From Bifidobacterium asteroides (GTDB lineage: Bacteria; Actinomycetota; Actinomycetes; Actinomycetales; Bifidobacteriaceae): a stretch of DNA of 64,000 nt. Below are positions 26,563-35,069 of the stretch, piece after piece. A model generated the notes under the pieces. It saw only the letters and a program-made list of their open reading frames with translations, ran no database searches and had not been told where the DNA came from. Location: the NCBI RefSeq assembly GCF_003202755.1, contig NZ_QGLK01000001.1, positions 682,001 through 746,000 on the forward strand. Reading direction: 5' to 3'. How positions within the stretch are numbered: position 1 is the first letter of the stretch; every line of letters begins with the position of its first letter. Both the position numbers and the translations under genes were made by a program.

Positions 26563-27690
26563 TTATTGAGCGCCTTTTCTTAAATTACAATCGCGGCAAA
26601 GCATTTGGCAGTTTTCTTGAGTCGTGTGTCCACCCTTGCTCCAAGGTTTAATGTGGTCGCCGTGCATTTGTTCGAAGTCAAACTCCTTCCCGCATATCGC
26701 ACACTTATGTCCCTGCTTCTCATAAGCGGCTAGCTGCATGCGACGATCAAAGGCACGAATATTTAGCTTGCTTTCATTTCCAGTCAGAAGATACTCGTAT
26801 ATACCAGTTTTCTTCGTAACATCCTCGTCACCTAGTAGATGCTGGATGCTCTGCTCTAATGCCTTAGGGTTGAGATCTTGACGATTATGATGTTCATTGT
26901 AAAGCAACCCCCACGGTAGACCTTTCATCTCTCGACGCACCGTTGGGAAAACCGATTGTACCCAATCGATGACACTTCGGAAATAGCTCCAAAGAGCTTG
27001 AGCTGTCTGATCATGTTGATGCTTGGCCATATAGCTTTCGATTGTAATATTATCCGCGGAAGAGGCCCATTTGATGGCCGTTTCAAGATATTCTTGACGG
27101 ATACTAGAACCTTTGAGATAATCACTCGCTAACGTGGACGCTGCACATCCCGTCTTAGAGAAGTAACGTTTAGCGTCGGATACCCACGACCCAGCATACA
27201 CTGCATTCCGCAACTCTTGATCGGTCAACTGCTCACCAGCAATGTTAATAATGCGGAACCATTCAAGTTTTTCGGAATCTGTACCCTCACATACATATAC
27301 CAACAATTTGTAATTGAGGATCTGCTCTTGTTTGTCACTAGGAAGATTGAAAAATCCCATGTCATCTACAGAGTAATTCCCCATTACGTATTCACAAATC
27401 GAAATTGTGCGTTGCTGACCGTCTAGAATTTCGTATCTCGGCTCATCTTTTCCTCTCTCGAGTTGCTTTCCACGGTCTACCCAGTACATTACATTAAGAG
27501 GCAATTTCCTCATAACAGTTCGAATGACCGCATCACGTTGTTCGTCTTTATATACGAACTCACGCTGGTACTTTGGTCGAATGTCTAGTTGATTGTCGTA
27601 ACCAACTACACCTTCTTCAGCATCATTAAAATAATTTTTCGTTACTTCTCGAATAGTTACATTTCGTTCTTCGATATGCATTATGATCAC
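26563..27690 (-). CDS. DUF262 and HNH nuclease-domain protein
   Basis: A 375-residue protein. The N-terminal half is DUF262/GmrSD-like (IRPKYQREFVYKDEQRDAVIRTVMRKLPLN and YEILDGQQRTISICEY; the DGQQR motif belongs to this family). The last 50 residues are an HNH zinc-finger nuclease (CAICGKEFDFEQMHGDHIKPWSKGG, then CRDC). DUF262-HNH proteins include modification-dependent restriction enzymes and other defence nucleases. It overlaps the upstream methylase gene by ATGA (27687-27690), so the two are co-translated. The AT-rich composition suggests recent transfer. Confidence 0.86.
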   Translation of the reverse strand: MIIMHIEERNVTIREVTKNYFNDAEEGVVGYDNQLDIRPKYQREFVYKDEQRDAVIRTVMRKLPLNVMYWVDRGKQLERGKDEPRYEILDGQQRTISICEYVMGNYSVDDMGFFNLPSDKQEQILNYKLLVYVCEGTDSEKLEWFRIINIAGEQLTDQELRNAVYAGSWVSDAKRYFSKTGCAASTLASDYLKGSSIRQEYLETAIKWASSADNITIESYMAKHQHDQTAQALWSYFRSVIDWVQSVFPTVRREMKGLPWGLLYNEHHNRQDLNPKALEQSIQHLLGDEDVTKKTGIYEYLLTGNESKLNIRAFDRRMQLAAYEKQGHKCAICGKEFDFEQMHGDHIKPWSKGGHTTQENCQMLCRDCNLRKGAQ

Positions 27691-28781
27691 ACCTTCCTTG
27701 GCTCTTCAGGGTACCTATTGCGGATAAGAACTCTTGCATATACGAGTTTACCGCCAACAATACCTAATCCACCCTTATCAGTATCGGTATGGACATACCC
27801 GACGTTACGCAATGTATTTAGATCTGTGTTAGTACGTGCGTTGCCATTAGCCATCATTATGATTTCGAATTGTTCTGGATTATATTTTCCAAAGAATGAA
27901 ATCGGAACACCCATTATTCCTGGATAATCACATGGTATGTCTACCGTTTTATCAACATTAATCGCATTGTAATTTTGGTACTTCGGATACACTTCGGCTT
28001 TATAGCGTTTAACTAAAATCAATTCCTCATGACGTTTCTTCAAGTCAAGATTGGTAAACCAGCAAATATTACCGAATTTTGCGATAACTGTTCCGTCGTC
28101 ACGGATATAAGTATTTTTACGGTCTCTCACTTTCACCGGGGCTATGAGTTCTTTAGGGGACGTACAACCAAGCCAAATGTGGTTATTCATTAATAAGCGA
28201 AAAACCTCTTTGTACGTAATGGCATTTTGGTTACCGATAATAATAAATCGTTTCTTATGTTCAACCAAAGTTGCAATGTATTCGCGGAACAGTGAGAAAG
28301 GCGGATTGGTGACCACTATGTCTGCTTCGTCGAGCAGCTCAAGACATTCCGGCGAGCGGAAATCTCCATCACCTTTCAACTCGGTCAATTCATTCTCATG
28401 TGATTTAAATAACTCAGCTACGTCGAGCATGTTAACACCACCGTCTCCTGTAGTGTCATAAACTCGTGTCACAACGGCCTTGTAAGGCTTGCCTTTTGCT
28501 GCCTCGTCGCCGTCAATGTCAAATAAAGATAGCTGTTCTCCGGCAATCGGTGAGCCGGAATAACAAGTCGCAATAAGCTTCTTCAATCCTAGGCGATTAA
28601 AATTTAACACAAAATACTTGAAAAAATTAGATTCAAAAGGGTCATCGCAGTTACAAAATATGACTTTTCCGAAGAAATGGTCTCGGTAGTTTTTCATTTC
28701 TTTCTCTATGTCAGTCAGCTGAGTGTAGAACTCGTCGCGTTTCGCTCTGCCTGCAGCATTTAGATTTTTATTTCCAGCCAT
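27687..28781 (-). CDS. EcoRI-type adenine-specific DNA methyltransferase
   Basis: A 364-residue protein resembling the EcoRI methylase family: an N-terminal KRDEFYTQLTDIEKEMKNY, the cofactor region VIFCNCDDPFESNFFKYF, and the catalytic amino-methyltransferase motif VVTNPPFSLFREY. It should methylate adenine in a specific site. No EcoRI-like endonuclease is present; the overlapping DUF262-HNH protein takes the nuclease position. CCAAGGAG lies upstream of ATG 28781. Composition is AT-rich like the rest of the islet. Confidence 0.88.
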   Translation of the reverse strand: MAGNKNLNAAGRAKRDEFYTQLTDIEKEMKNYRDHFFGKVIFCNCDDPFESNFFKYFVLNFNRLGLKKLIATCYSGSPIAGEQLSLFDIDGDEAAKGKPYKAVVTRVYDTTGDGGVNMLDVAELFKSHENELTELKGDGDFRSPECLELLDEADIVVTNPPFSLFREYIATLVEHKKRFIIIGNQNAITYKEVFRLLMNNHIWLGCTSPKELIAPVKVRDRKNTYIRDDGTVIAKFGNICWFTNLDLKKRHEELILVKRYKAEVYPKYQNYNAINVDKTVDIPCDYPGIMGVPISFFGKYNPEQFEIIMMANGNARTNTDLNTLRNVGYVHTDTDKGGLGIVGGKLVYARVLIRNRYPEEPRKV

Positions 28782-28783
28782 TG

Positions 28784-28864
28784 CTAATCCGACTCCTTGG
28801 AATGCTTCGAAATTAATCCATTGATAATTGCAGCATTGATATCCGCTTGCCTCTTCCGCGGCAT
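28784..28864 (-). CDS. Small ORF of 26 residues upstream of the methylase
   Basis: ATG 28864 is preceded by AGAGGG at good spacing and opens a 26-codon frame, MPRKRQADINAAIINGLISK then HSKESD, that stops two bases before the methylase ATG. The methylase ribosome site lies inside its end. It could be a translated leader or a basic small protein coupled to the methylase. I do not recognise it. Confidence 0.35.
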   Translation of the reverse strand: MPRKRQADINAAIINGLISKHSKESD

Positions 28865-29079
28865 TGCAAACCCTCTACTGTTCGTAATCGACAAATGTGA
28901 TTAACGAGTAAGTTCTTCGGGGTATTCTTGTAATGGATGATGTCAATGCAAATTATTGCTCACTCCTTTTGCTTAGGTTGACATCTGTCATTTTACTCGT
29001 TGCACAAATGCAACATCGGTTCGATCCTGTTTCGAATAGGAAGTATATAGTTATAACGTTACTTGCAAGGGCTGTTTTT

Positions 29080-29112
29080 AAATGCTACTGAGATATTTTC
29101 TCAGTAGCATTT
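29080..29112 (+). terminator. Strong 14-base-stem hairpin in the AT-rich stretch
   Basis: AAATGCTACTGAGA (29080-29093) and TCTCAGTAGCATTT (29099-29112) pair perfectly around a 5-base loop, and the plus strand continues TTCCCTTTT. This looks like an intrinsic terminator for a plus-strand transcript, but no plus-strand gene lies before it. A small RNA starting between 28870 and 29080 is one possibility. Confidence 0.6.
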
Positions 29113-29903
29113 TCCCTTTTATTGGACTATATTTTTACTTAGGTATTATATTAGTTCTATTAACACGCTCTCCGGTAAAATCAGTTTCCATCATTTTTCT
29201 GACACCATAGCCGCTATGAACTAAAATTAAATATCCTTCACTCAGTAAAAAATAAAGATATCAATTTTATTTCTTTAAGAAGACTTATTGATAAACGAAG
29301 TGGTTTTAGGAATAGCTAATTGTTTCCACCATTTGCTGCAGTTGAGTAATGAACAGCATCGCTTCTAATTGATAATTGAATAATAAAAGTTAGGTATTCA
29401 TGTTCGATTCTTGAGAATTTTTTACATTAAGTAGAAGAGCGTACGTGTTTGGCTAGAATATTCCTATATAGCAATATATGTAAATATCAATAGACGATAT
29501 GTTCTTCAGAAAGACTATAAGTTTTATTTCTCATGTAACATAAGAATATAACGGTCCACGTTTAGGGCAACGGAGCTAATGTATAACGTAAATGCATATG
29601 TTGGATGTAGTAATTCGTATTTGAACTGTTAGCCGATGCCGTCTCAAGCCGCAATTTCGCTACATATCTGACTTTAATATATACCAGATGATTATAGACT
29701 CTGTTAGCTTATTGCTTAAGAAATGCTGAATTCTGTTGAATCGGTTTAAATATACAAAGTTAAAATGCAGAAAGTCAACTTTCGAACTCTGGGCATCGTG
29801 ATACAAAAATTTCTTATGCCGACGCAACTTTTTATATGTAATACAAGTATGCATCCATCTTGATCAAGCCTAAATCTATAACAGTTAAGCATTTCCACCT
29901 TTG

Positions 29904-30299
29904 TGGAGCTGCGGGGAATTGAACCCCGGTCCGGTGACCGCACCCTCAGTCTTCTACGTGCGTAGTCTGCTGGCCTTTGTGGCTATCTGTCTGCCCCCAC
30001 CTGTGTCGCAGACAACCGGTGGCGGGCATAGCCGCAGTAAAAGTCCCCGAACCGCCCTGTGGCGCGGCAGTTCAAGCAAGTCTTCTTGATGACGCTCAGC
30101 ATCCCCCCGAAGGCGAAGGGGAGTGAACGGAGCAGCTGCTCACTGGTTAATCCTGGCGCGAAGCTCAGGCAGCGAGAGCGAACTCAGTGCGGTTAGATTT
30201 AGCACTTGTTGTTTGCGGGAGGACATTAACGAGCGGACCCCCGCGTTCTCGGCACGCTTCCCTGCGACGAACAGGTCACCGTCGAAACCGATCAGCCCC
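29904..30299 (-). ncRNA. ssrA: Transfer-messenger RNA (tmRNA)
   Basis: Read on the minus strand the gene begins GGGGCTGATCGGTTTCGACGG and ends GGGGTTCAATTCCCCGCAGCTCC-A, the two halves of the alanine-tRNA-like domain; CCA is not encoded. The internal frame (30165-30203) reads GCT AAA TCT AAC CGC ACT GAG TTC GCT CTC GCT GCC TGA, tag AKSNRTEFALAA, the form I associate with Bifidobacterium. tmRNA rescues stalled ribosomes and marks the protein for proteolysis. The 3' end at 29904 borders the AT-rich islet. Confidence 0.95.
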
Positions 30300-30411
30300 A
30301 ATCTTGAGTTATCAAGCTCCGCTGGTGCCATTTCGGACCAGCCTCGTAAGTATACAACAGATGGATGCTGCGGTTATTCCCGCTTCTCCCTGGGCAATGA
30401 CTTGCATTTGG

Positions 30412-31356
30412 TCAAGCCACGGAGCTCAGTCGGCTGGTGGCATAGTCGCTGAAGGCATGCACCTCCTCCACATCCTCGTGGAAGGCCTCCCGCTTGGTGT
30501 CGTTGAAGAGGAAGATGTTGAAACGGGGCATATCATCCCCGTCAAAGGGGATGAAGCGCAGGCCTTCGCCAGGGTGCACGCCAGCCGAGGTGATCAGGCT
30601 GCAGACCAGACCGGATGTGGTCACCATCTTCAGGGTCTCCACGTCGGAGACCTCAATCAAGTGGCTGACTGGTTCAGATAGGTGGATCAGCCGTTCCGCT
30701 GCCTGGGCATGGACGAAATCGCGGTTGAGGGTGGCGAAGGGAACGTCCCCGGGAAGCATGGCCAGATCCTCAGGGTGCAGACTGGTCATTCCTGCTGTAC
30801 CCAATCGTTCGACCATGGACTGGGTACATACCATGCCGAAGGGGAATGAGGCCAGTTTGGTCGTCTCCACGCCATCCACGCTCAGCGATTCATCGACGCT
30901 GGCCACCGCCCCGTAGTCCACACGGTGGGCCTCTATCTGGCTCAAGAGCTTTTGGGATCCTATGGTTTCTACGGTCGTGTTCTTGTCTGGTCCGCACCGC
31001 TCTTGCTCTTCTTGTTCGGAGCTCAGTAGCGATGAGATGATGGGCGGCAGGCCGATGGTTCGCCGTCGAATCCCGGTCCTCGCAGCCAGGGCCTCGGGCA
31101 GGGTGTTGATCAGGTCCAAGGCCTGGCCGACATGGTCCACCACTGTTCTTCCAGCCTGGGTGAGCTGTGTGCCGTCACCAGCGCCGAAGCGCTGCCTTTG
31201 AACCAGTCTGGTTCCCAGACGTTTTTCCAGCCTTCTGATGGCCTGCGAGACGGCAGGCTGGGAGATGCCCGCCTCCAACGCGACATCGGTGAAACTGCCG
31301 TACCGGGCCAGCATGGTAAGCAGCTCGAGGTCGCGGACATTATCCATATAGGTCAT
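30412..31356 (-). CDS. LysR-family regulator of the malate genes
   Basis: A 314-residue LysR protein. The N-terminal helix-turn-helix reads LELLTMLARYGSFTDVALEAGISQPAVSQAIRRLEKRLGTRL, followed by the periplasmic-binding-like effector domain. Directly beside it are a malic/malolactic enzyme and a dicarboxylate transporter, so it is probably their malate-responsive activator, like MleR of lactic acid bacteria. It lies after the enzyme on the same strand, separated by a hairpin. AAGGGAAG precedes ATG 31356. Effector identity is inference. Confidence 0.88.
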   Translation of the reverse strand: MTYMDNVRDLELLTMLARYGSFTDVALEAGISQPAVSQAIRRLEKRLGTRLVQRQRFGAGDGTQLTQAGRTVVDHVGQALDLINTLPEALAARTGIRRRTIGLPPIISSLLSSEQEEQERCGPDKNTTVETIGSQKLLSQIEAHRVDYGAVASVDESLSVDGVETTKLASFPFGMVCTQSMVERLGTAGMTSLHPEDLAMLPGDVPFATLNRDFVHAQAAERLIHLSEPVSHLIEVSDVETLKMVTTSGLVCSLITSAGVHPGEGLRFIPFDGDDMPRFNIFLFNDTKREAFHEDVEEVHAFSDYATSRLSSVA

Positions 31357-31500
31357 GAGCCGCTTCCCTTGGTCGTTGCTCAGATTATTGCTTATCCGTC
31401 AACTTTGGCGAAAGACCACTTACGACCACACTATCATTTTCAGTTGGATTTAAGAGGATTGACCTTTCAGAATATTGATAGGGTCTGACTCATGATGAGA

Positions 31501-31544
31501 GTCCGGTCGCCACGATTATCGGTTATCAATCGTGCCAGCCGGAC
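31501..31544. terminator. Hairpin between the malic enzyme and LysR genes
   Basis: A two-part stem: GTCCGG (31501-31506) with CCGGAC (31539-31544) outside, and CACGATT (31511-31517) with AATCGTG (31528-31534) inside. It follows the stop of the malic enzyme gene. There is no clear T run on either strand, so full termination is uncertain. Confidence 0.5.
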
Positions 31545-31585
31545 CCAAATTTCAATATCACAAGAAGCGAAGGTGCCGGTTTTGC

Positions 31586-33208
31586 TCAGGCGTCGTAGTG
31601 CCACTGGGCCTTGGCCACGGCGGTGTCTACATCCTCAATCGGCTCCCGGTTCAGACCCTCTTGGACCGCCTGCGCAGCCACAGCAGTGGCCACCCGACGT
31701 GAGATCTCCTTCAGATCGGCCACCGGTGGCAACACGGCGGTGCCAGGCTTGTCCACGTCGATCATGTCGGAGATGGCATAGGCTGCAGCCAACAGCATCC
31801 CCTTGGTGACCAGCCGTGCCTTGGCGACGATGGCCCCGAAGCAGATGCCGGGATACATGAGAGCGTTGTTGCCTTGTCCGATGGAATAGGTGACCCCCTG
31901 GTAGTCAACAGGCTTTGAGGGGGTGCCGGTGATGACGAAGCCGCGGCCGTGGGTCCAGGCGATTACGTCGGCAGCCTTGGCCTCGGCCAGTTCCGTAGGG
32001 TTGGAGATGGGGCAGATCAGCGGCCGCTCCACATGCTTGGCCATGGCCTCAACAACATCCTGGTTGAAGGCTCCGGCTCTGGTCGAGGTGCCGATGAGCA
32101 CCGTGGGCTGGAAGGCATCGACAACCTGAGCCAGCGAGGTCTTGTCAGTCACTGAGGTGAACTCATCGGGCTTGCGGGCGTATCGTGTTTGCCCCTCAGT
32201 CAGATCATCCTGTCCCTGCTCGATCAAACCCTGACGGTCGAAGAGCAGAACCCTGCTCCGCGCGGTCTCTGAATCCATACCCTGGCGGATGATCAGGTCG
32301 TCCACGATCTGGTCGGCGATGCCCACACCGGCGGTCCCTGCGCCGAAGACCATGATCCTGGTGTCCTTGGGGTCGGCTCCGGCGATTTTTCTGGCGGCGA
32401 TCAGAGCGGCCAGTACGGTTACGCCGGTGCCCTGGATGTCATCGTTCAGAGTCAGGATCCGATCCTGATAGCGCTTGAGGACGGGCGCCGCCTCGGGCCT
32501 GCCGAAGTCCTCCCAATGGATCAGGGCCTCCGGGTAGCGTTGCAGGACCTGCTGGACGAAGTCATCGATGAAGTCGTCGTAGCGCTTGCCTCTGACCCTG
32601 GCGAAGTGGTTGCCCACGTAGTCTGGATTGTCCAGAAGAGCCTGACGGTTGGTGCCGACATCCACCATCACTGGTAAAACGCGCGAGGGATCGATGTTGG
32701 CAGCGGCAGTGTAGACGGCCAGCTTGCCCGTCAGAATCTCAGCACCCTGGGCGCCCCAGTCGCCGATGCCGAGAATGCCTTCCGCGTCAGTGCAGACCAC
32801 TAGGTCGATGGGTCGGTCGCCGGCGTACTGGTCCAGGGCGTCGCCAATCCCCTCGGGGTGATCAATGGAAATGTAGGCCACGTCGCTGCCTGAATAGAAC
32901 TCGTCGTAGCGTTGGATGGACTGGGCCACAGTCGGGGCGTAGACGATGGGCATGTACTCAGTCAGGTGCTTGTCCATGCTCCTGTAGAAGAGCCGACGGT
33001 CGGTGCGGCAGACACTCATCAGGTAGAGCCGCTTGTCCAGATCGGTGGGCTGGGCTAGGAAGCGGCGGTAAACGATGCGCTCGCGCTGTTCATCATCCTG
33101 TATGGCAGCAGGTAGCAGCCCGTCCAGCTTCAGTTGCCGCCGTTGCCCATAGTCGAATCCCAGTCCCCGGTTGGCATAGGAATCGTTGATGGTATCGAAT
33201 CCTGTCAT
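31586..33208 (-). CDS. NAD-dependent malic enzyme or malolactic enzyme
   Basis: A 540-residue protein of the large malic enzyme family: YMPIVYAPTVAQSIQRY, the malate/metal site VVCTDAEGILGIGDWG and EDFGRP, LNDDIQGTGVTVLAALI, the NAD fold IMVFGAGTAGVGIADQI, and NPTELAEAKAADVIAWTHGRGFVITGTPSKPV with SIGQGNNALMYPG. It converts malate to pyruvate with NADH, or directly to lactate if it is a malolactic enzyme; the two are very similar in sequence and I cannot separate them. The LysR and dicarboxylate-transporter neighbours fit malate fermentation. It is divergent from the transporter with a shared regulatory region. Confidence 0.9.
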   Translation of the reverse strand: MTGFDTINDSYANRGLGFDYGQRRQLKLDGLLPAAIQDDEQRERIVYRRFLAQPTDLDKRLYLMSVCRTDRRLFYRSMDKHLTEYMPIVYAPTVAQSIQRYDEFYSGSDVAYISIDHPEGIGDALDQYAGDRPIDLVVCTDAEGILGIGDWGAQGAEILTGKLAVYTAAANIDPSRVLPVMVDVGTNRQALLDNPDYVGNHFARVRGKRYDDFIDDFVQQVLQRYPEALIHWEDFGRPEAAPVLKRYQDRILTLNDDIQGTGVTVLAALIAARKIAGADPKDTRIMVFGAGTAGVGIADQIVDDLIIRQGMDSETARSRVLLFDRQGLIEQGQDDLTEGQTRYARKPDEFTSVTDKTSLAQVVDAFQPTVLIGTSTRAGAFNQDVVEAMAKHVERPLICPISNPTELAEAKAADVIAWTHGRGFVITGTPSKPVDYQGVTYSIGQGNNALMYPGICFGAIVAKARLVTKGMLLAAAYAISDMIDVDKPGTAVLPPVADLKEISRRVATAVAAQAVQEGLNREPIEDVDTAVAKAQWHYDA

Positions 33209-33290
33209 GGTCTCACTTGTCCTTCACGATCGGGGCCGGCCGCGTTGCCGGACCTCTGCAATCAGCCTAGAAAAGCCCTTGGTGGCCTGG

Positions 33291-33403
33291 CAAATAAGCA
33301 ATGCCTATATGCGTCAAGCGCCTATTTACCGGTCTTTGGCGGGTCTGAGAGGTCATAGACGGCTGCCAGTTATGGCGTCCTACATATAGGAGGCGCTTAT
33401 TTG
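33291..33403. promoter_or_regulatory. Inverted repeat pair in the malate divergent promoter
   Basis: Two 21-base copies of CAAATAAGC-N4-CCTATATG face each other in the gap between the malic enzyme and the transporter: one on the plus strand at 33291-33311 and one on the minus strand at 33383-33403. The nine and eight outer bases match exactly in both. A related AAGCGCCTATTT lies between them. They are good candidates for LysR sites controlling both directions. Confidence 0.6.
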
Positions 33404-33508
33404 TCGTCCTTGTCGCCTGCCGCATAGCATAAGTCCACATGAGCAAGCCGACGAAGAGGTCGGCGGTTTCAGGCGGTCATACGCCGGACCATGAGCGAAG
33501 GAGCAAAG

Positions 33509-34984
33509 ATGGGTGAAACAGTACGAACAAGCGGGGGCGGGGGAGACCCCCAGACACGGGCCAGTCAGCCTTTCAATACGGGTCAGTTGGTCAAGGCTCT
33601 GATCTGCGTAGCGGTAGGGCTGGTCATCTTCCTGATTCCGCCCCCCAAAGGGCTGACTCCTCAGGGCATGCACATGCTGGGAGTTTTCGTGGGCACCATC
33701 CTTGGGCTGATTTTGCAGCCCCTGCCCACATCAGCGGTGGCTATCATCGGCATGACAGTGGGGATGCTGACCGGGGCCCTGGATCCCAAGAAGGCGGCTT
33801 TCAATGGACTGGGCAGCGCCTCCATCTGGCTGATTGTGGCGGCCTTCTTCATTGCTCAGGGATTTGTCTCCACCGGACTGGGCCGCAGGATCGCTTTGGT
33901 CTTTCTGTCTCGATTGGGCAAGTCCAGCTTAGGCATAGCATACGGGCTCTCGGCTGCCGACTTGGTCCTGGCGCCGGCCACCCCGTCAAACACGGCTCGT
34001 CTGGGCGGCATCCTTTTCCCGATCATTACGTCAATCAGCGATGTGCAGGATTCGAAGCCGGACACTGATGAATCCCGGCGACGCATCGGCGCTTATTTGG
34101 CGATTACGGCCAACAACGTCAACGCCATCACATCGGCCATGTTCCTGACGGCTATGGCAGCCGGCCCGGTCGTCGGACAGCTAGCCCAGAAGTTCCATGT
34201 GGACATCGGGTGGGGTACCTGGGCCCTGGCCGGCATCGTGCCTGGCCTTATCTGCTTGATCATCGTTCCCGCCCTGATCTACCGCATCTTCCCGCCCACT
34301 CTGCGGAACGTTCCTCAGGCTCAGGAGGATGCCAAGGATGAGCTCAAAGGACTTGGCCCGCTGAGCATGCATGAGTGGATCATGGCCGTGACCTTCCTGG
34401 TCATGCTGGTCCTCTGGGCGACAGGCTCGGTGATCCATATCAATTCCACCACTGTTGCCTTCCTGGGCGTGGCGGTGCTGCTGTGCACCAAGATCATCAC
34501 CTGGCAGGACATGGTGGCCAACAAGTCGGCCTGGTCCACACTGATCTTCTTCGGTGTCCTGGTAGGCATGGCGGAACCCTTGAACACCTTGGGCGTCACC
34601 ACCTGGGCAGGGGAGATCATCGCCGGACTGGTCAAGGGCATGCCCTGGGTGCTGGTCCTGGTCATTCTGACGGTCTTCTACTTCTTCATCCACTACATGT
34701 TCGCTTCTGAGCTGGCTCAGGTGGCGGCCATCTACACGCTCTTCGTCAGCGTGGCAGTGGCTGCCGGGGTCCCTGCGATGCCTGCGGCGCTGATGCTGGG
34801 ATGCGCCAGCGGTCTGATCGGCGCCATGACCCATTACGCCTCCGGACCGGCGGCTTTGATTTACGGTGCCGGATACGTCAAGACCTCTGAGTTCCTGCGT
34901 ATTGGTCTGATCTGCGGACTGGTGACCGTGGCCATCTTCCTGACCGTGGGTCTGGGCTGGTGGCGGCTCATCGGCATCTGGTAA
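33509..34984 (+). CDS. DASS-family dicarboxylate (malate) transporter
   Basis: A 491-residue membrane protein of the CitT/DASS family (2-oxoglutarate/malate translocator type). Hydrophobic segments run from GLVIFLIPPPKGLTPQGMHMLGVFVG to the end. The two conserved hairpin regions appear as LAPATPSNTARLGGILFPI (the SNT motif) and IGAMTHYASGPAALIYGAGYV. ATG 33509 has AAGGAG five bases upstream; ATG 33491 in frame lacks a site. Probably imports malate, or exchanges it for another acid, for the divergent malic enzyme. Confidence 0.9.
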   Translation: MGETVRTSGGGGDPQTRASQPFNTGQLVKALICVAVGLVIFLIPPPKGLTPQGMHMLGVFVGTILGLILQPLPTSAVAIIGMTVGMLTGALDPKKAAFNGLGSASIWLIVAAFFIAQGFVSTGLGRRIALVFLSRLGKSSLGIAYGLSAADLVLAPATPSNTARLGGILFPIITSISDVQDSKPDTDESRRRIGAYLAITANNVNAITSAMFLTAMAAGPVVGQLAQKFHVDIGWGTWALAGIVPGLICLIIVPALIYRIFPPTLRNVPQAQEDAKDELKGLGPLSMHEWIMAVTFLVMLVLWATGSVIHINSTTVAFLGVAVLLCTKIITWQDMVANKSAWSTLIFFGVLVGMAEPLNTLGVTTWAGEIIAGLVKGMPWVLVLVILTVFYFFIHYMFASELAQVAAIYTLFVSVAVAAGVPAMPAALMLGCASGLIGAMTHYASGPAALIYGAGYVKTSEFLRIGLICGLVTVAIFLTVGLGWWRLIGIW

Positions 34985-35007
34985 ATTCCTGATACCGTAG
35001 ATATAAG

Positions 35008-35049
35008 TTTGGTCCCGCCCAGTCAACTGTTCGATTGGGCGGGACCAAA
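35008..35049. terminator. Bidirectional terminator hairpin
   Basis: A perfect 14-base stem, TTTGGTCCCGCCCA (35008-35021) and TGGGCGGGACCAAA (35036-35049), lies between the convergent dicarboxylate-transporter and fructokinase genes. The stem ends in A/T triplets on both sides, which suits termination from either direction. Confidence 0.8.
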
Positions 35050-35069
35050 TCATGCTCAAAGCTGAGGGA

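Larger units (their letters stand above)
28782..29903. other. AT-rich stretch between the methylase and ssrA
   Basis: About 1.1 kb with low GC and, apart from the 26-codon frame at its left end, no gene that I can support. It contains a strong hairpin (29080-29112) and a tRNA T-arm-like fragment (GGTTCGATCC, 29018-29027), both noted separately. It ends at the 3' end of the tmRNA gene, a common integration point for mobile DNA. No second copy of the tmRNA 3' end was seen to the left within the window. Confidence 0.55.

Noticed and set aside
25787-29903. Full mobile element integrated at ssrA with a second tmRNA 3' copy
   Set aside because: I looked for a repeat of GGGGAATTGAACCCC to the left and for an integrase and saw neither; only composition and position support transfer.
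29660-29943. Two short minus-strand frames running from the AT-rich stretch into the tmRNA 3' end
   Set aside because: They overlap the structured RNA gene, have no ribosome site and no protein similarity that I recognise.
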